A DNA stretch of 37,418 bases from Terriglobia bacterium (GCA_021325035.1 JAJPHW010000018.1:1-37418); one strand, 5' to 3'; numbered from the stretch's first letter, positions 1 through 10,542 are shown. Notes: generated by a model from the sequence alone, not told the origin. Made by a program: numbers and translations.

Positions 1-2226
<2,226 letters not shown>

Positions 2227-2266
2227 TCTCTCAGAGATTTAGCGAGGCGTTTGAGTTGCAGCCATG

Positions 2267-2300
2267 AGCCTCTCTCTGATGTCATCATCAGATTGAGGCT
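2267..2300 (+). terminator. Possible weak terminator hairpin after katG
   Basis: An imperfect inverted repeat (agcctc...ctgatg / catcag...gaggct) lies 40 bp after the katG stop. It is followed only by a short T run (ttt), so intrinsic termination is uncertain. Confidence 0.35.
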
Positions 2301-2360
2301 TTGCTGTCAGGCGGTTTGGGCATATCCGAGGACCATCGCTCCCCAGAATCAGGATACTAG

Positions 2361-2389
2361 TTGACTTTATTCGGGCACCACAATATAGT
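2361..2389 (+). promoter_or_regulatory. Sigma70-type promoter for the secreted-protein gene at 2454
   Basis: TTGACT (2361-2366) and TATAGT (2384-2389) are separated by exactly 17 bp, close to the housekeeping consensus. The likely transcript start is near 2396, giving a leader of about 60 nt that ends in an AGGAGG ribosome-binding site before ATG 2454. Confidence 0.7.
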
Positions 2390-2453
2390 TCCGTGCTGAT
2401 TTAGGATTCTCTCTCCCGAGTTCTCCTAAGCGTCTCCCACCAGGAGGATACTT

Positions 2454-3326
2454 ATGGTTCGCCCAGCAACACCCAGCGGTAAACCCTCGCGAAAACCGTC
2501 CACTCTCAACACAAACCTAAACAAGGGCCTGTTATCTTATGTGGCTGCGGCTTGCGCCGTCAGCGGAGCAATCCTGGCTGAGACCGTGCCTTCTGACGCC
2601 GAAATTGTTTACACGCCCACGCATACACCGATTGTGGTGGGCTCGCCCGTCTTGCTCGATTTGAATAACGACGGCACTGCTGATTTCGTCATTAGTAACA
2701 ACTTCAACGCCTTTGACCGAAAAAGCTGCTCCGTATGCACGTTCGGCTCGCATGCCTCCCTCAAAGCCGGCCCCGAGCAGGCGGGCAATGCAATCTGGGG
2801 CGTTAGCAGCAGCGTGCGTCAAGTTGGCTCGCGTGCGCAATTCCGGAAGCGGCAACAGAAAAAGCCGAACAACATTAAAGAGGCCGCTGCGGCGGTGCCC
2901 TGGGGCGTACTGGTCGGGAACGGCCCCGAGAGGTCGTTTCAATCGCAGGCGCTGCTGATGGATTCTTCGAATTCCGTCTATTACTTCGGCGGCGGAGGAA
3001 CCGTCAATTCATTTGGGCCGTGGGGAAGAGGCGGCAAGTTCGCCGGCCCCTACATGGGTTTCAAGTTTTTGATCGACGGAGAGATCCATTATGGTTGGGC
3101 CCGCGTGGATGTCAAAGCGAATTTCCTCCATCCTTCTGCGACTTTGACTGGGTATGCTTATGAAACCATCGCGAATCGTCCGATTGTGACTGGCTTCACC
3201 AAGGGCAATTTCGACGAAAATAGCGAACCCTCGCAGGAGATGCAGGCACCGAAGCCCCAATCCCTGAAAAACCAGGCGCTCGCGCCCGGCAGTTTGGGGC
3301 GGTTGGCTTTGGGCGCTGCTCGCTGA
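2454..3326 (+). CDS. Secreted protein of unknown function
   Basis: Not assigned to a named family. The 290-residue protein starts at an ATG preceded by a strong AGGAGG site. It has a basic N-terminal stretch of about 28 residues (Ser, Pro, Lys and Arg rich), then a hydrophobic segment (LLSYVAAACAVSGAILA, about 27-43) that would act as an export signal or anchor. The mature part contains DLNNDGTADFVIS (about 69-81), a Asp/Asn-rich motif of the FG-GAP or calcium-loop type. Near residues 200-245 are FLIDGEIHYGWARVDV and a TLTGYAYETI block, a layout I associate with exported hypothetical proteins common in Acidobacteria. The C-terminus ends GSLGRLALGAAR, which could be a short sorting or anchor tail. 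An extracytoplasmic location is inferred; the role is unknown. Confidence 0.8.
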   Translation: MVRPATPSGKPSRKPSTLNTNLNKGLLSYVAAACAVSGAILAETVPSDAEIVYTPTHTPIVVGSPVLLDLNNDGTADFVISNNFNAFDRKSCSVCTFGSHASLKAGPEQAGNAIWGVSSSVRQVGSRAQFRKRQQKKPNNIKEAAAAVPWGVLVGNGPERSFQSQALLMDSSNSVYYFGGGGTVNSFGPWGRGGKFAGPYMGFKFLIDGEIHYGWARVDVKANFLHPSATLTGYAYETIANRPIVTGFTKGNFDENSEPSQEMQAPKPQSLKNQALAPGSLGRLALGAAR

Positions 3327-3431
3327 CGGAGACGTCATCGTGGCCCATTCAATTTGTCATTTCTGTGTTTGAGGGGCCGTGGAGACAAAGGTTCCGAAAT
3401 ACGCACAACGGTTTAAACCGGGGAGATTTTT

Positions 3432-4652
3432 ATGAAAGCCAGATTTCTTTCGTATGCCTGCGGCGCGGCCACAGTGGCTTTGCTCGTCTTAACCATTTCG
3501 CTTTTTGCTTCGGCAACAGAAACTCGTGTCCACACGTTTCCCGGAGGAGTCGATCCGGTAGGTCTGGTGGCGGACCGCGCCGGAAATCTTTATGGAACGA
3601 CCGGGTCGGATGGGTTTTATAGTTTCGGCACGGTTTTTCAGGTGCATCCATCGTCCGGCGGAATATGGACGGAGAACGCGCTGTATTCATTCACGGGAGG
3701 AGCCGATGGAGGCCATCCGGAAGCCGTGCTGACTTTGGATGCTAAGGGAAATCTCTATGGCACAACGCAGTACGGAGGAAGCGGAACGTGCAACTGCGGA
3801 ACGGTATTTGAATTGAGTCCATCAAAGGGCGGAGTCTGGAAAGAAACCACGCTTTATAGTTTTGCCGGAGGCGCCGATGCGTCGCATCCTCGATACACAA
3901 ACTTAATTTTTGACGCATCTGGCAATCTCTATGGGGTAGGAGAGTTTGGGGGAACCGCTCTTGGAGGCGTTGTTTTTGAGCTGAGTCCACAAGCTGGCGG
4001 AGGCTGGACGGAGACCGTGCTCTATGCATTTGCCGGCGGCACGTCCGACGGAGCCAATCCTATTGGTGGACTGGTATTTGATAAAGCCGGAAATCTTTAT
4101 GGTGTCGCCAATGACGGCGGATCGCAGCAATGTGGTGACGGATGTGGAGGCGTTTTCGAATTATCTCCACAGGCCGGCGGGGGATGGAAGGAAAAAATGC
4201 TTTATTTCTTTCAAAATGACGCCGATGGGACTACTCCTGACACGTTACTTGTCATCGATCCCAAGGGCAATCTCTATGGCATGACGCAATTTGGCGGCAG
4301 TGGAAATTGCGGCACGGTATTTGAGGTGTCGCCCGGGAGTGGCGGTACCTGGAGCAAAACGACGCTCCATCAATTCGCGGGTACCGACGGATGTGCGCCG
4401 TTTGGGAATATGGTGCGCGATGGCGTCGGTAACCTTTACGGAATTACAGAAGGCGGAGGAGCAAACGGTAGTGGAACAATATTCGAGATTCCTCCAGGTG
4501 ACGTGGAACAAGTGCTTTTTAGTTTTCCTGGCGGCAATGCGGGTTCCCAGCCCAGAAGCCTGATTGCGGGCCCCACGGGACAGGCTTTGTTTGGCGTAAC
4601 TTTTGGGCCCTATTATCCGGAGAGTGGAATCATATTCGAGCTCTCTAAGTGA
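3432..4652 (+). CDS. Secreted GloVer-repeat (TIGR03803-type) protein
   Basis: A 406-residue exported protein made almost entirely of tandem repeats of about 50 residues. Each repeat carries a GNLYG core, seen as GNLYGTT, GNLYGTT, GNLYGVG, GNLYGVA, GNLYGMT and GNLYGIT, plus a degenerate seventh unit near the C-terminus (TGQALFGVT). Between cores recur GTVFELSP and a LYSF(A/T)GG strand. This is the repeat described as Gloeo/Verruco (GloVer), predicted to fold as a beta-propeller-like structure. The N-terminus (MKARFLSYACGAATVALLVLTI) is a clear signal peptide or anchor. ATG 3432 follows a GGGGAG site. The biological role of this family is not known. The gene is followed by a good hairpin terminator. 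Confidence 0.9.
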   Translation: MKARFLSYACGAATVALLVLTISLFASATETRVHTFPGGVDPVGLVADRAGNLYGTTGSDGFYSFGTVFQVHPSSGGIWTENALYSFTGGADGGHPEAVLTLDAKGNLYGTTQYGGSGTCNCGTVFELSPSKGGVWKETTLYSFAGGADASHPRYTNLIFDASGNLYGVGEFGGTALGGVVFELSPQAGGGWTETVLYAFAGGTSDGANPIGGLVFDKAGNLYGVANDGGSQQCGDGCGGVFELSPQAGGGWKEKMLYFFQNDADGTTPDTLLVIDPKGNLYGMTQFGGSGNCGTVFEVSPGSGGTWSKTTLHQFAGTDGCAPFGNMVRDGVGNLYGITEGGGANGSGTIFEIPPGDVEQVLFSFPGGNAGSQPRSLIAGPTGQALFGVTFGPYYPESGIIFELSK

Positions 4653-4693
4653 CCGAGCCAGCCCAGCCTTAATTCATTGAAATAAAGCTATGG

Positions 4694-4720
4694 GAGGCGG
4701 CGCCAGCCGCCTCTTTAATT
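4694..4720 (+). terminator. Rho-independent terminator after the GloVer gene
   Basis: Perfect 8-bp GC stem gaggcggc (4694-4701) / gccgcctc (4706-4713) with loop gcca, followed by tttaatt. It lies 42 bp past the stop codon at 4652. Confidence 0.75.
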
Positions 4721-4809
4721 TATTGGCGGTCGTATCTGTGAGCACGGCGCTCTCGCTGCGCAGATCGCTTATGAACTCTTTACGAGTGTTCATTTGGTAA
4801 GAATCTATA

Positions 4810-4885
4810 TGGTGAGCGCGGATGGACTCGAACCATCGACCCATGCCTTAAAAGGGCATTGCTCTGCCAACTGAGCTACGCGCCC
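4810..4885 (-). tRNA. tRNA-Lys (anticodon TTT), CCA encoded
   Basis: Reverse complement gives a full cloverleaf. The acceptor GGGCGCG pairs with CGCGCTC (one G-T). The D-arm is GCTC...GAGC. The anticodon stem ATGCC/GGCAT has loop CTTTTAA, so the anticodon is TTT (lysine AAA/AAG codons). The T-arm contains GGTTCGAGTCC. Discriminator A is followed by a genomically encoded CCA (complement of tgg at 4810-4812). Total length is 76 nt including CCA. Confidence 0.97.
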
Positions 4886-4960
4886 GCTCTTGAAAACGGC
4901 TGAAGGGACTAACCGCGGCGTGACGACCCCGCACAAACATAATATCAGTTTCGCGCGTTC

Positions 4961-5794
4961 TTATCGCACAGCGCTGATGGTTTGTTGGGTTGTGTTATCG
5001 GTTACAACAATCGGAGGCAACTGGCTGCGCAGAAGTGTTTTCACTTGCGACCAAACTTGGGGGTCGCACTCAATGGCGATATGCCCCTTCATCAACCAGC
5101 GAGCCGACCGGGGATATTCACTACATTCTTCGGAGGGCTGCTCCTTGTAATCGAGGCGGAAGTTGCCAAGAATTTCCGTGTGCACGGGATCGGCAGCGGA
5201 GATCTTTCGCCGCCCGTGAATCCAGCCGCGCGTCTGATAGAAGTTCACTGCCTGATGAACATTGGCAGGAATTACGCTGTCGTTGCGGAAAGGCTTGGCG
5301 ACGCTATCCACCTGTACCGTGAGCATGACTGGGATACCCTCGCGGTTGAGCCTTCGCGCTAGGGCAACGACGGCATAGGCGCCCCAACTGTGTCCAAATA
5401 GAAGTATGTGGGCGCGATTTTTTTCTTCTTCCGAAAGCTGGCCATCGCGATTGCTGTCGAGGTGCTCACGAATCATGGCGTAGGCTTCGTCTTGGCGGCG
5501 ATTCTCGTACATTCCGAAATACACATCACTCGAATACTCGCCGCGCAGACTCTGTATCAGCTTTACTTCAGCATGGTGGCTGGCATTACGGCTGACGAAA
5601 CCTCCCATGAAACCGATGACGAGCGATTCGGATGGCGGGGTCACAACGGAAACGGGAGCTGATAGCACGGATGTAGCTGGAGGTCCTTCTTTAGCGTTGG
5701 CGATTTGGGATGCACCAGCCAGCAACACGATCAGCGTGCACAAGCCCAAACTGCGCCGCACGGCCAGAGAAAGTTCACGCCCCACGCTCGACAT
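4961..5794 (-). CDS. Exported alpha/beta-hydrolase-like protein with an EF-hand-like loop
   Basis: A protein of about 277 residues, predicted to be secreted: the N-terminus (MSSVGRELSLAVRRSLG, then a hydrophobic LCTLIVLLAGASQIANA) is a typical signal peptide. An upstream in-frame start at 5863 would put 23 extra residues before it and is less likely. FGHSWGA (about residues 133-139) is a GxSxG nucleophile elbow following a beta strand (HILL), as in lipases and other alpha/beta hydrolases. A downstream His (GHIAIECDP, near the C-terminus) could complete a triad. Just before the elbow is DSNRDGQLSEEE (about 113-124), which fits a calcium-binding EF-hand loop. The substrate is unknown. It is encoded on the minus strand next to gntK but with its own 135-bp upstream gap. 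Confidence 0.75.
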   Translation of the reverse strand: MSSVGRELSLAVRRSLGLCTLIVLLAGASQIANAKEGPPATSVLSAPVSVVTPPSESLVIGFMGGFVSRNASHHAEVKLIQSLRGEYSSDVYFGMYENRRQDEAYAMIREHLDSNRDGQLSEEEKNRAHILLFGHSWGAYAVVALARRLNREGIPVMLTVQVDSVAKPFRNDSVIPANVHQAVNFYQTRGWIHGRRKISAADPVHTEILGNFRLDYKEQPSEECSEYPRSARWLMKGHIAIECDPQVWSQVKTLLRSQLPPIVVTDNTTQQTISAVR

Positions 5795-5929
5795 GATGTC
5801 ACAAAACCCGTGCTGGGTGCGGAATTTATTGCATTTTTCGTATTTTGGGCCTGCCCTGCGCAAGAATTTGCACTAGAGCGGTAAGGCAGGACTCTTTTTA
5901 GGGCGCGCAAGCGATATACAGCGACCAAA

Positions 5930-6439
5930 TTATGGGGAAATGGGACCGGGCAGTCCCAGTCTCGCGCGGATTTCAGCTACGATTGCATTGGGAGTTTGGG
6001 CGATATCTATGACGAGTGCATCTTCGTGCTTTATTGGCTCTTCCAGCGTGGCCAGTTGGCTGGCGAGCATAGATTCGCTCATGTAGTGGCCCGTGCGAGA
6101 ACGCAATCTCTCATGGAGCAAGTTTGCAGTTCCGCGCAGATAGACGATCTTCACTTCTGGGCCGACCCGCAGCTCGTCGCGATAGGCCTTCTTCAGCGCC
6201 GAACAAGCTAAGAGCGCATTCTTCCCTCTCGTAATCCAGCCAGTGATAAGACTGCTCAGAGCTTCGAGCCAAGGCGCGCGGTCGGCATCGGTAAGCGGAA
6301 TGCCGCTTCGCATTTTCTCGACGTTGGCCACGGAATGGTAATCGTCCGCATCGGCGAATTGCCAACCGAGCTGTGAGGCGAGGAGATGGCCGATTGTGGT
6401 TTTGCCGGAGCCCGAAACTCCCATGAGGAGAATGACCAC
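5930..6439 (-). CDS. gntK: Gluconokinase
   Basis: Phosphorylates D-gluconate to 6-phosphogluconate with ATP, feeding the pentose phosphate or Entner-Doudoroff route; cytosolic. The 169-residue size matches the short GntK family. The Walker A loop GVSGSGKT occupies residues 7-14. Family-typical segments follow: FADADDYHSVANVEKM, GIPLTDADRAPWL, CSALKKAYRDELR, VYLRG and the GHYM(S)ESMLASQ lid region. The start is GTG at 6439, four bases after the stop of the small membrane-protein gene, so the two are probably co-transcribed and translationally coupled. No gluconate transporter or dehydrogenase is visible nearby. Confidence 0.95.
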   Translation of the reverse strand: MVILLMGVSGSGKTTIGHLLASQLGWQFADADDYHSVANVEKMRSGIPLTDADRAPWLEALSSLITGWITRGKNALLACSALKKAYRDELRVGPEVKIVYLRGTANLLHERLRSRTGHYMSESMLASQLATLEEPIKHEDALVIDIAQTPNAIVAEIRARLGLPGPISP

Positions 6440-6443
6440 GGAT

Positions 6444-6677
6444 TTATTGTGACGCGGTCGGCGTTTTCTGAGGAATATCGTTGCAGAGGGCGCACGCCTC
6501 GCCTCTGCGTGAGCGGTAGATACGACCGACCGTGAAAATCGCGGCGGAGACCGCGGCCCAGAAGAGCGTTCCCAAAAGCGAGAATGCGTGATGCCTTAAG
6601 AACTGCGCGATGGCAATAACGAGAAACGCGCCAGCAAAGACTATGAAGAATCGGCGAATCCAGAATGATGTGCCCAT
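6444..6677 (-). CDS. Small two-helix membrane protein
   Basis: A 77-residue hypothetical protein with two hydrophobic helices (about residues 7-27, FFIVFAGAFLVIAIAQFL, and 31-50, FSLLGTLFWAAVSAAIFTVG) followed by a basic RIYRSRRGE and a polar tail. ATG 6677 has a GGGAG site nine bases upstream. Its stop lies four bases before the gntK start on the same strand, which supports it as a real gene in a two-gene operon. The function is not recognised. The C-terminal CALC could bind a metal, but this is speculative. Confidence 0.7.
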   Translation of the reverse strand: MGTSFWIRRFFIVFAGAFLVIAIAQFLRHHAFSLLGTLFWAAVSAAIFTVGRIYRSRRGEACALCNDIPQKTPTASQ

Positions 6678-6849
6678 TTAAATGCGCTCCCGACAAGAAT
6701 AAAGTTAATAGAAGGCGTACCAGCACCCCAAAACGGGTCTGGAACTTAACTAGACACACATGCTAGGATTATCGGCGAAAAAGAGCTAAGAACCCGGATC
6801 GTGGTCTTGGACACCGCAGTCCGTCGGACGGTAATTAGCCCTTCGCTTC

Positions 6850-6891
6850 GACCCGAGATAATCACTTTTGGACGGTGTTTATCCTCGGGTC
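6850..6891. repeat. Inverted repeat just downstream of the Shedu gene
   Basis: gacccgagataa (6850-6861) and ttatcctcgggtc (6879-6891) form an inverted repeat of 12 pairs with a single bulged base and a 17-base loop. No T run follows on either strand, so it is a poor intrinsic terminator. It sits about 50 bp past the stop of the 6940-8103 gene, in a 262-bp gap that otherwise shows no gene. Confidence 0.6.
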
Positions 6892-6939
6892 AGAGCGGCA
6901 TAGTAGCACAAAACACAAGGTACTCGCCGCGATGTTTTT

Positions 6940-8103
6940 CTAAGGCTGGTCCCCGACAATAAACTTCGCTCTCTGATAAAGTTCGTCGAAAGTAATGATG
7001 TCTATGCCATGAATTGATTTTCTGAATCTCTGGAATGTTTCTCGCTTCGATCTGAACTCCCTGGCATCACTTCCAGTCTTAACCTCATTGAGAGAGCCGA
7101 TGACTATAATGCCCTTAGGCTGCACTGTGTAGACGTCGCTACCTTCTAGCCTATCTCTGTTATCGCGTTGTTCCGCCCCGTGTTTATCCCACTCATCAAT
7201 GCATGCCTGGATTTGCGACAATGCATCACTAAGATCCTTGGAAAGGCTCCATGCCCCACTCCTGATTTCGCAGCTGCCCTGAAGTAATGGCGTTCTTGGA
7301 GTCTTGATCTCTACGAGCACCGTGAAATTTACTGCGCCTACGCTTGAGACGAGATAATCTCCCTTCTTACCTCCGCGGCCATCAACTCGCGTGCCGCCGT
7401 AATGGGGCTGGCTTTGCAAATGCCTTAGGACTTGATAGTTCAATCCATAGCCAAATATCCATTTATTCTCATCAAAAAAATCTTGCCACTTGGGCTCGAT
7501 CCAATTTTCTTGTAGAGCATCTTCGAATTCAGCTAGCTTTTCTTTCCTCTTAAGAATCTGATTGATATCCTCGTGAGACAGAGAGACATCAGGGGTGGAC
7601 AGCAACTGTTTGACGATGGAGCTTACGCTTGAGGCGCCCCGTTGGCGAAGTTCTAAGACGATCTCGCTTTCTTGTTGAGAGACTAACGAGAACTTTTCTT
7701 TGGGGACGTCTATCTCCGAAAGACTTTGCAGATATGAAATCAGTTCCCAAAATTGCTTGTGGCAGTTCTTGAGATCAAAACTAGCCTTCGTGCGGTAAAC
7801 ATCAATCTCGTCGACTGGCTCGGCAGAAATTTTCCCTTGTTTCTTGTCGCGAACAGAGAAGGCCAACCGCGGTTCACAATGACCGTCTTTTTCGATTAAC
7901 GAAACCTGACAGACATATGACACACGCTGCCCGTCAGCTAAGACAAACCTCTTAACAGGTGACTGTTTTGCGTTGTTATAGATATAACGTAGCTTAGGCC
8001 CCAATGCCGGGTTAAACACGAGGTCATCAAAGTTATCCTGGCCGATCACGAAGTCAGTCTTGATGTCCGGCTCGCTCGGGGTTGTAGATCGGATAGCACT
8101 CAT
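6940..8103 (-). CDS. sduA: Shedu-type anti-phage nuclease (DUF4263 family)
   Basis: A 387-residue protein whose C-terminal half matches the Shedu SduA (DUF4263) domain, a PD-(D/E)XK-fold nuclease that forms one-gene anti-phage defence systems. Visible landmarks: W-I-F-G at 215-218 (family W.FG before the core), Asp249 in KKGDYL, the core VEIKTP with Glu265 and Lys267, Gln298/Gln300 in ALSQIQA, the strand GIIVIGS (331-337) and the C-terminal IIT-FDEL. The first 190 residues form a separate region with predicted strands (VSYVCQVSLIE) and helices, likely sensory or regulatory. Base composition is more AT-rich than its neighbours (49 GC in the 120 bases of 6961-7080), consistent with horizontal acquisition. 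A GAGGT site directly precedes ATG 8103. All nuclease residues appear intact. Confidence 0.85.
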   Translation of the reverse strand: MSAIRSTTPSEPDIKTDFVIGQDNFDDLVFNPALGPKLRYIYNNAKQSPVKRFVLADGQRVSYVCQVSLIEKDGHCEPRLAFSVRDKKQGKISAEPVDEIDVYRTKASFDLKNCHKQFWELISYLQSLSEIDVPKEKFSLVSQQESEIVLELRQRGASSVSSIVKQLLSTPDVSLSHEDINQILKRKEKLAEFEDALQENWIEPKWQDFFDENKWIFGYGLNYQVLRHLQSQPHYGGTRVDGRGGKKGDYLVSSVGAVNFTVLVEIKTPRTPLLQGSCEIRSGAWSLSKDLSDALSQIQACIDEWDKHGAEQRDNRDRLEGSDVYTVQPKGIIVIGSLNEVKTGSDAREFRSKRETFQRFRKSIHGIDIITFDELYQRAKFIVGDQP

Positions 8104-8178
8104 CTACCTCAAATCCTACTCCGCGCGAAAAACATCCGCAAAATCCGATGAGGCGACTCTTCCTAGATACTAGCCTCA

Positions 8179-10542
8179 CTACTTGTAGATAAAATACTTC
8201 TCTCTCACCCGCATAAACCCATCCAGCGCGTCTTGCCAATCCTGGGCGATGCGGCGCGGGTCTTCTCCGTTCATGATTGCGTTGAAGACGCTCTGGTTCA
8301 CCAGCAGGTCGTTCATCTTGTCCAGCTTGAAATCCTGGGGATAGAGTTTGTGCAGCGCGGACGCCAGCTCAATGCCGAGTTCGGGCGCATCGAAAGTGTT
8401 GCGCGCGGTGACGATGATGTTCACGCCCTGGCATTTCTGATTGGCGTAGGTGCTGGCCGTCGGGAAAAACGTGACCGGCACAAAACGCACACCGCTGAGT
8501 TCGCGGGCGTTGAGATATTGCGCGAGGTCGCGGGCGTTGATCCAGGGCGCGCCAAGAAGCTCGAAAGGCGCGTCGGTGCCGCGGCCGACGGAGACATTCG
8601 TTCCCTCAACCAAAGCCACACCGGGATAGAGCGTTGCCTGCATTAGGTCGCGCAGATTCGGCGATGGGTTCACCCACGCGAGGCTGGTCGAGTCATACCA
8701 GTCGCCGCGCATCCATCCTTGCATAGGAATAACAGTGAGCCGCGCATTGATGCCGCGTTCGGCGTTGAACATTTTCGCCAGCTCACCCAGCGTCATGCCG
8801 TGGCGAATGGGAATCGGCGAATAGTTGGTGAAGCTTTCGTGTCCCGCGTCGGAAATCGAGCCTTGCACGAACGATCCGGTGATGGGATTGGGACGGTCGA
8901 GCACGATGATGGCGATTCCGGCTTTGGCGGCGGCTTCGAGAAAATATCCCAGCGTGGTTTCGTAGGTGTAGAAGCGTACGCCCGCGTCTTGAATGTCCAC
9001 GACGACGGCGTCGAGAGATTTGAGTGTTTCGACGGACGGGCGGCGCGCCGCGTCAGTCGCGCCATAGACGCTGTAAACGGGGAAGCCGGTAGCCGCGTCT
9101 TTGGAGTTGTTGATGTCGGTGGTGTCGAGCGATCCGGTGACGCCATGCTCGGGACTGAAAATCGCGTCGAGAGAAATGCCGGGTGCGTGGGCGAGCACAT
9201 CAATGGTGCGGCGGCCCTGTGAGTCCACTCCAGTTTGATTGGTGAGCAGGCCGATTTTCTTATAGGGCCGCAGCGGCTCGAAGTTTTGCTGCTCCAGCAC
9301 GTCAATCCCCGTCAGGACGGTGCCGTTTCTTGTGGCGACACGGCGGGAAGCAGTTTGAGCTTCGTTGTATCCGGTAATGCTTTGCCACCGCAGCTTTTCT
9401 TGCTCATTGGGAGTGAGCTGTAAGTTCACGGCGACGGCGGTCGCGATCTTAGAGCGAAGCGCAATCGCACTTCCCTGCCCGCGCGGATGGACGGCATTGG
9501 TCAGGATGATGATGTAAGTCTGCGTGGTTGGATCAATCCACAGCGAAGTGCCAGTGAATCCAGTGTGCCCGAAGGAGCCGACGGGCAGAAACTCGCCACG
9601 ATTACTGGAGAAGGGCGAATCAATGTCCCAGCCGAAGCCGCGCAGTTCTTCGGCGGTGGGCGGCTGCTGCGGCGTGGTCATCTTTTCTATGGAACTCGAA
9701 GTCAACACAGAACTGCCCGTGAGTAGTGCCTGGGCAAGTTTCGCCAGATCGTCAGCAGTGGAAAAGACTCCGGCGTGTCCGGCGACTCCGCCCATGCGCC
9801 GTGCCGTGGGATCGTGCACTACGCCGCGAAGCATTTTTTCGTGCTCGTCATATTGCGTCGGAGCGATGCGCGGCAGCCACGACGTAGGCGGAAGATAGCG
9901 GGTCGTGCTCATTCCCAGCGGCGTGAAGATATTTTTCTGACAGTATTCTTCGAGTGGCAAGCCGGAGACGCGCTCGACCAACGCACCCAGCGTAATAAAG
10001 TTGATATCGCTATAGCGAAAGCGTGCGCCGGGTGGATCAACCGGCTTCTGCTCAAAGGCTATGCGATAGGCAGTCTCTCGGCCTTCCCAGGGCTGTGAAC
10101 GATCAAGGTCTTCGGTGAGCCCAGAATAGTGCGTGAGCAATTCCCGCACCGTGACGTCTTCTTTTCCGTTCTGCGCGAACTCCGGCAGATATTTGACGAC
10201 CGGATCGTTCACCCGAACCCTCCCCTGCTCAACTAATTGCATGACGGCTGTTGTCGTCGCTACGACCTTGGTCAAAGATGCAATGTCGAAGATCGTGTCC
10301 AGCGTCATCGCCTCGCGGCGCGGATCGAGAGCACGATCACCAAACGCTTTGCGATAGACGATTTGTCCGTTATGGCCAACCAAGACGACCGCGCCGGGGA
10401 CCTGATTGGTGTGGATGGCATCAAGAACGATGGCATCGAGAGGTTTGAGAGGATCCGCGCTCGATGAAGTTTGCGCGCCGAGAGCAATCGGTACAAGTAT
10501 GTAGCCGATGAGCCCGATTAGCGACTTGAGTTTACTATTCAA
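8179..10542 (-). CDS. Serine hydrolase (AmiE-like) fused to NamZ-type exo-N-acetylmuramidase
   Basis: A 787-residue two-domain enzyme with an N-terminal signal peptide (LIGLIGYILVPIALGAQ). Residues about 30-375 are a class C beta-lactamase-fold serine hydrolase: SLTK at 89-92 (Ser89 nucleophile, Lys92), YSD at 177-179 and HTG at 326-328. Residues about 405-787 are a DUF1343/NamZ domain: GLLTNQTGVD, FSPEHG (463-467, Glu465 catalytic), DIQDAGVRFYTYE (516-528) and LDRPNP. In Bacillus subtilis NamZ (YbbC) and the beta-lactamase-fold amidase AmiE (YbbE) are separate neighbouring genes that act with NagZ on peptidoglycan fragments. Here the two are on one chain, probably acting in the periplasm. 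A beta-lactamase or esterase role for the first domain cannot be excluded. Confidence 0.9.
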   Translation of the reverse strand: MNSKLKSLIGLIGYILVPIALGAQTSSSADPLKPLDAIVLDAIHTNQVPGAVVLVGHNGQIVYRKAFGDRALDPRREAMTLDTIFDIASLTKVVATTTAVMQLVEQGRVRVNDPVVKYLPEFAQNGKEDVTVRELLTHYSGLTEDLDRSQPWEGRETAYRIAFEQKPVDPPGARFRYSDINFITLGALVERVSGLPLEEYCQKNIFTPLGMSTTRYLPPTSWLPRIAPTQYDEHEKMLRGVVHDPTARRMGGVAGHAGVFSTADDLAKLAQALLTGSSVLTSSSIEKMTTPQQPPTAEELRGFGWDIDSPFSSNRGEFLPVGSFGHTGFTGTSLWIDPTTQTYIIILTNAVHPRGQGSAIALRSKIATAVAVNLQLTPNEQEKLRWQSITGYNEAQTASRRVATRNGTVLTGIDVLEQQNFEPLRPYKKIGLLTNQTGVDSQGRRTIDVLAHAPGISLDAIFSPEHGVTGSLDTTDINNSKDAATGFPVYSVYGATDAARRPSVETLKSLDAVVVDIQDAGVRFYTYETTLGYFLEAAAKAGIAIIVLDRPNPITGSFVQGSISDAGHESFTNYSPIPIRHGMTLGELAKMFNAERGINARLTVIPMQGWMRGDWYDSTSLAWVNPSPNLRDLMQATLYPGVALVEGTNVSVGRGTDAPFELLGAPWINARDLAQYLNARELSGVRFVPVTFFPTASTYANQKCQGVNIIVTARNTFDAPELGIELASALHKLYPQDFKLDKMNDLLVNQSVFNAIMNGEDPRRIAQDWQDALDGFMRVREKYFIYK

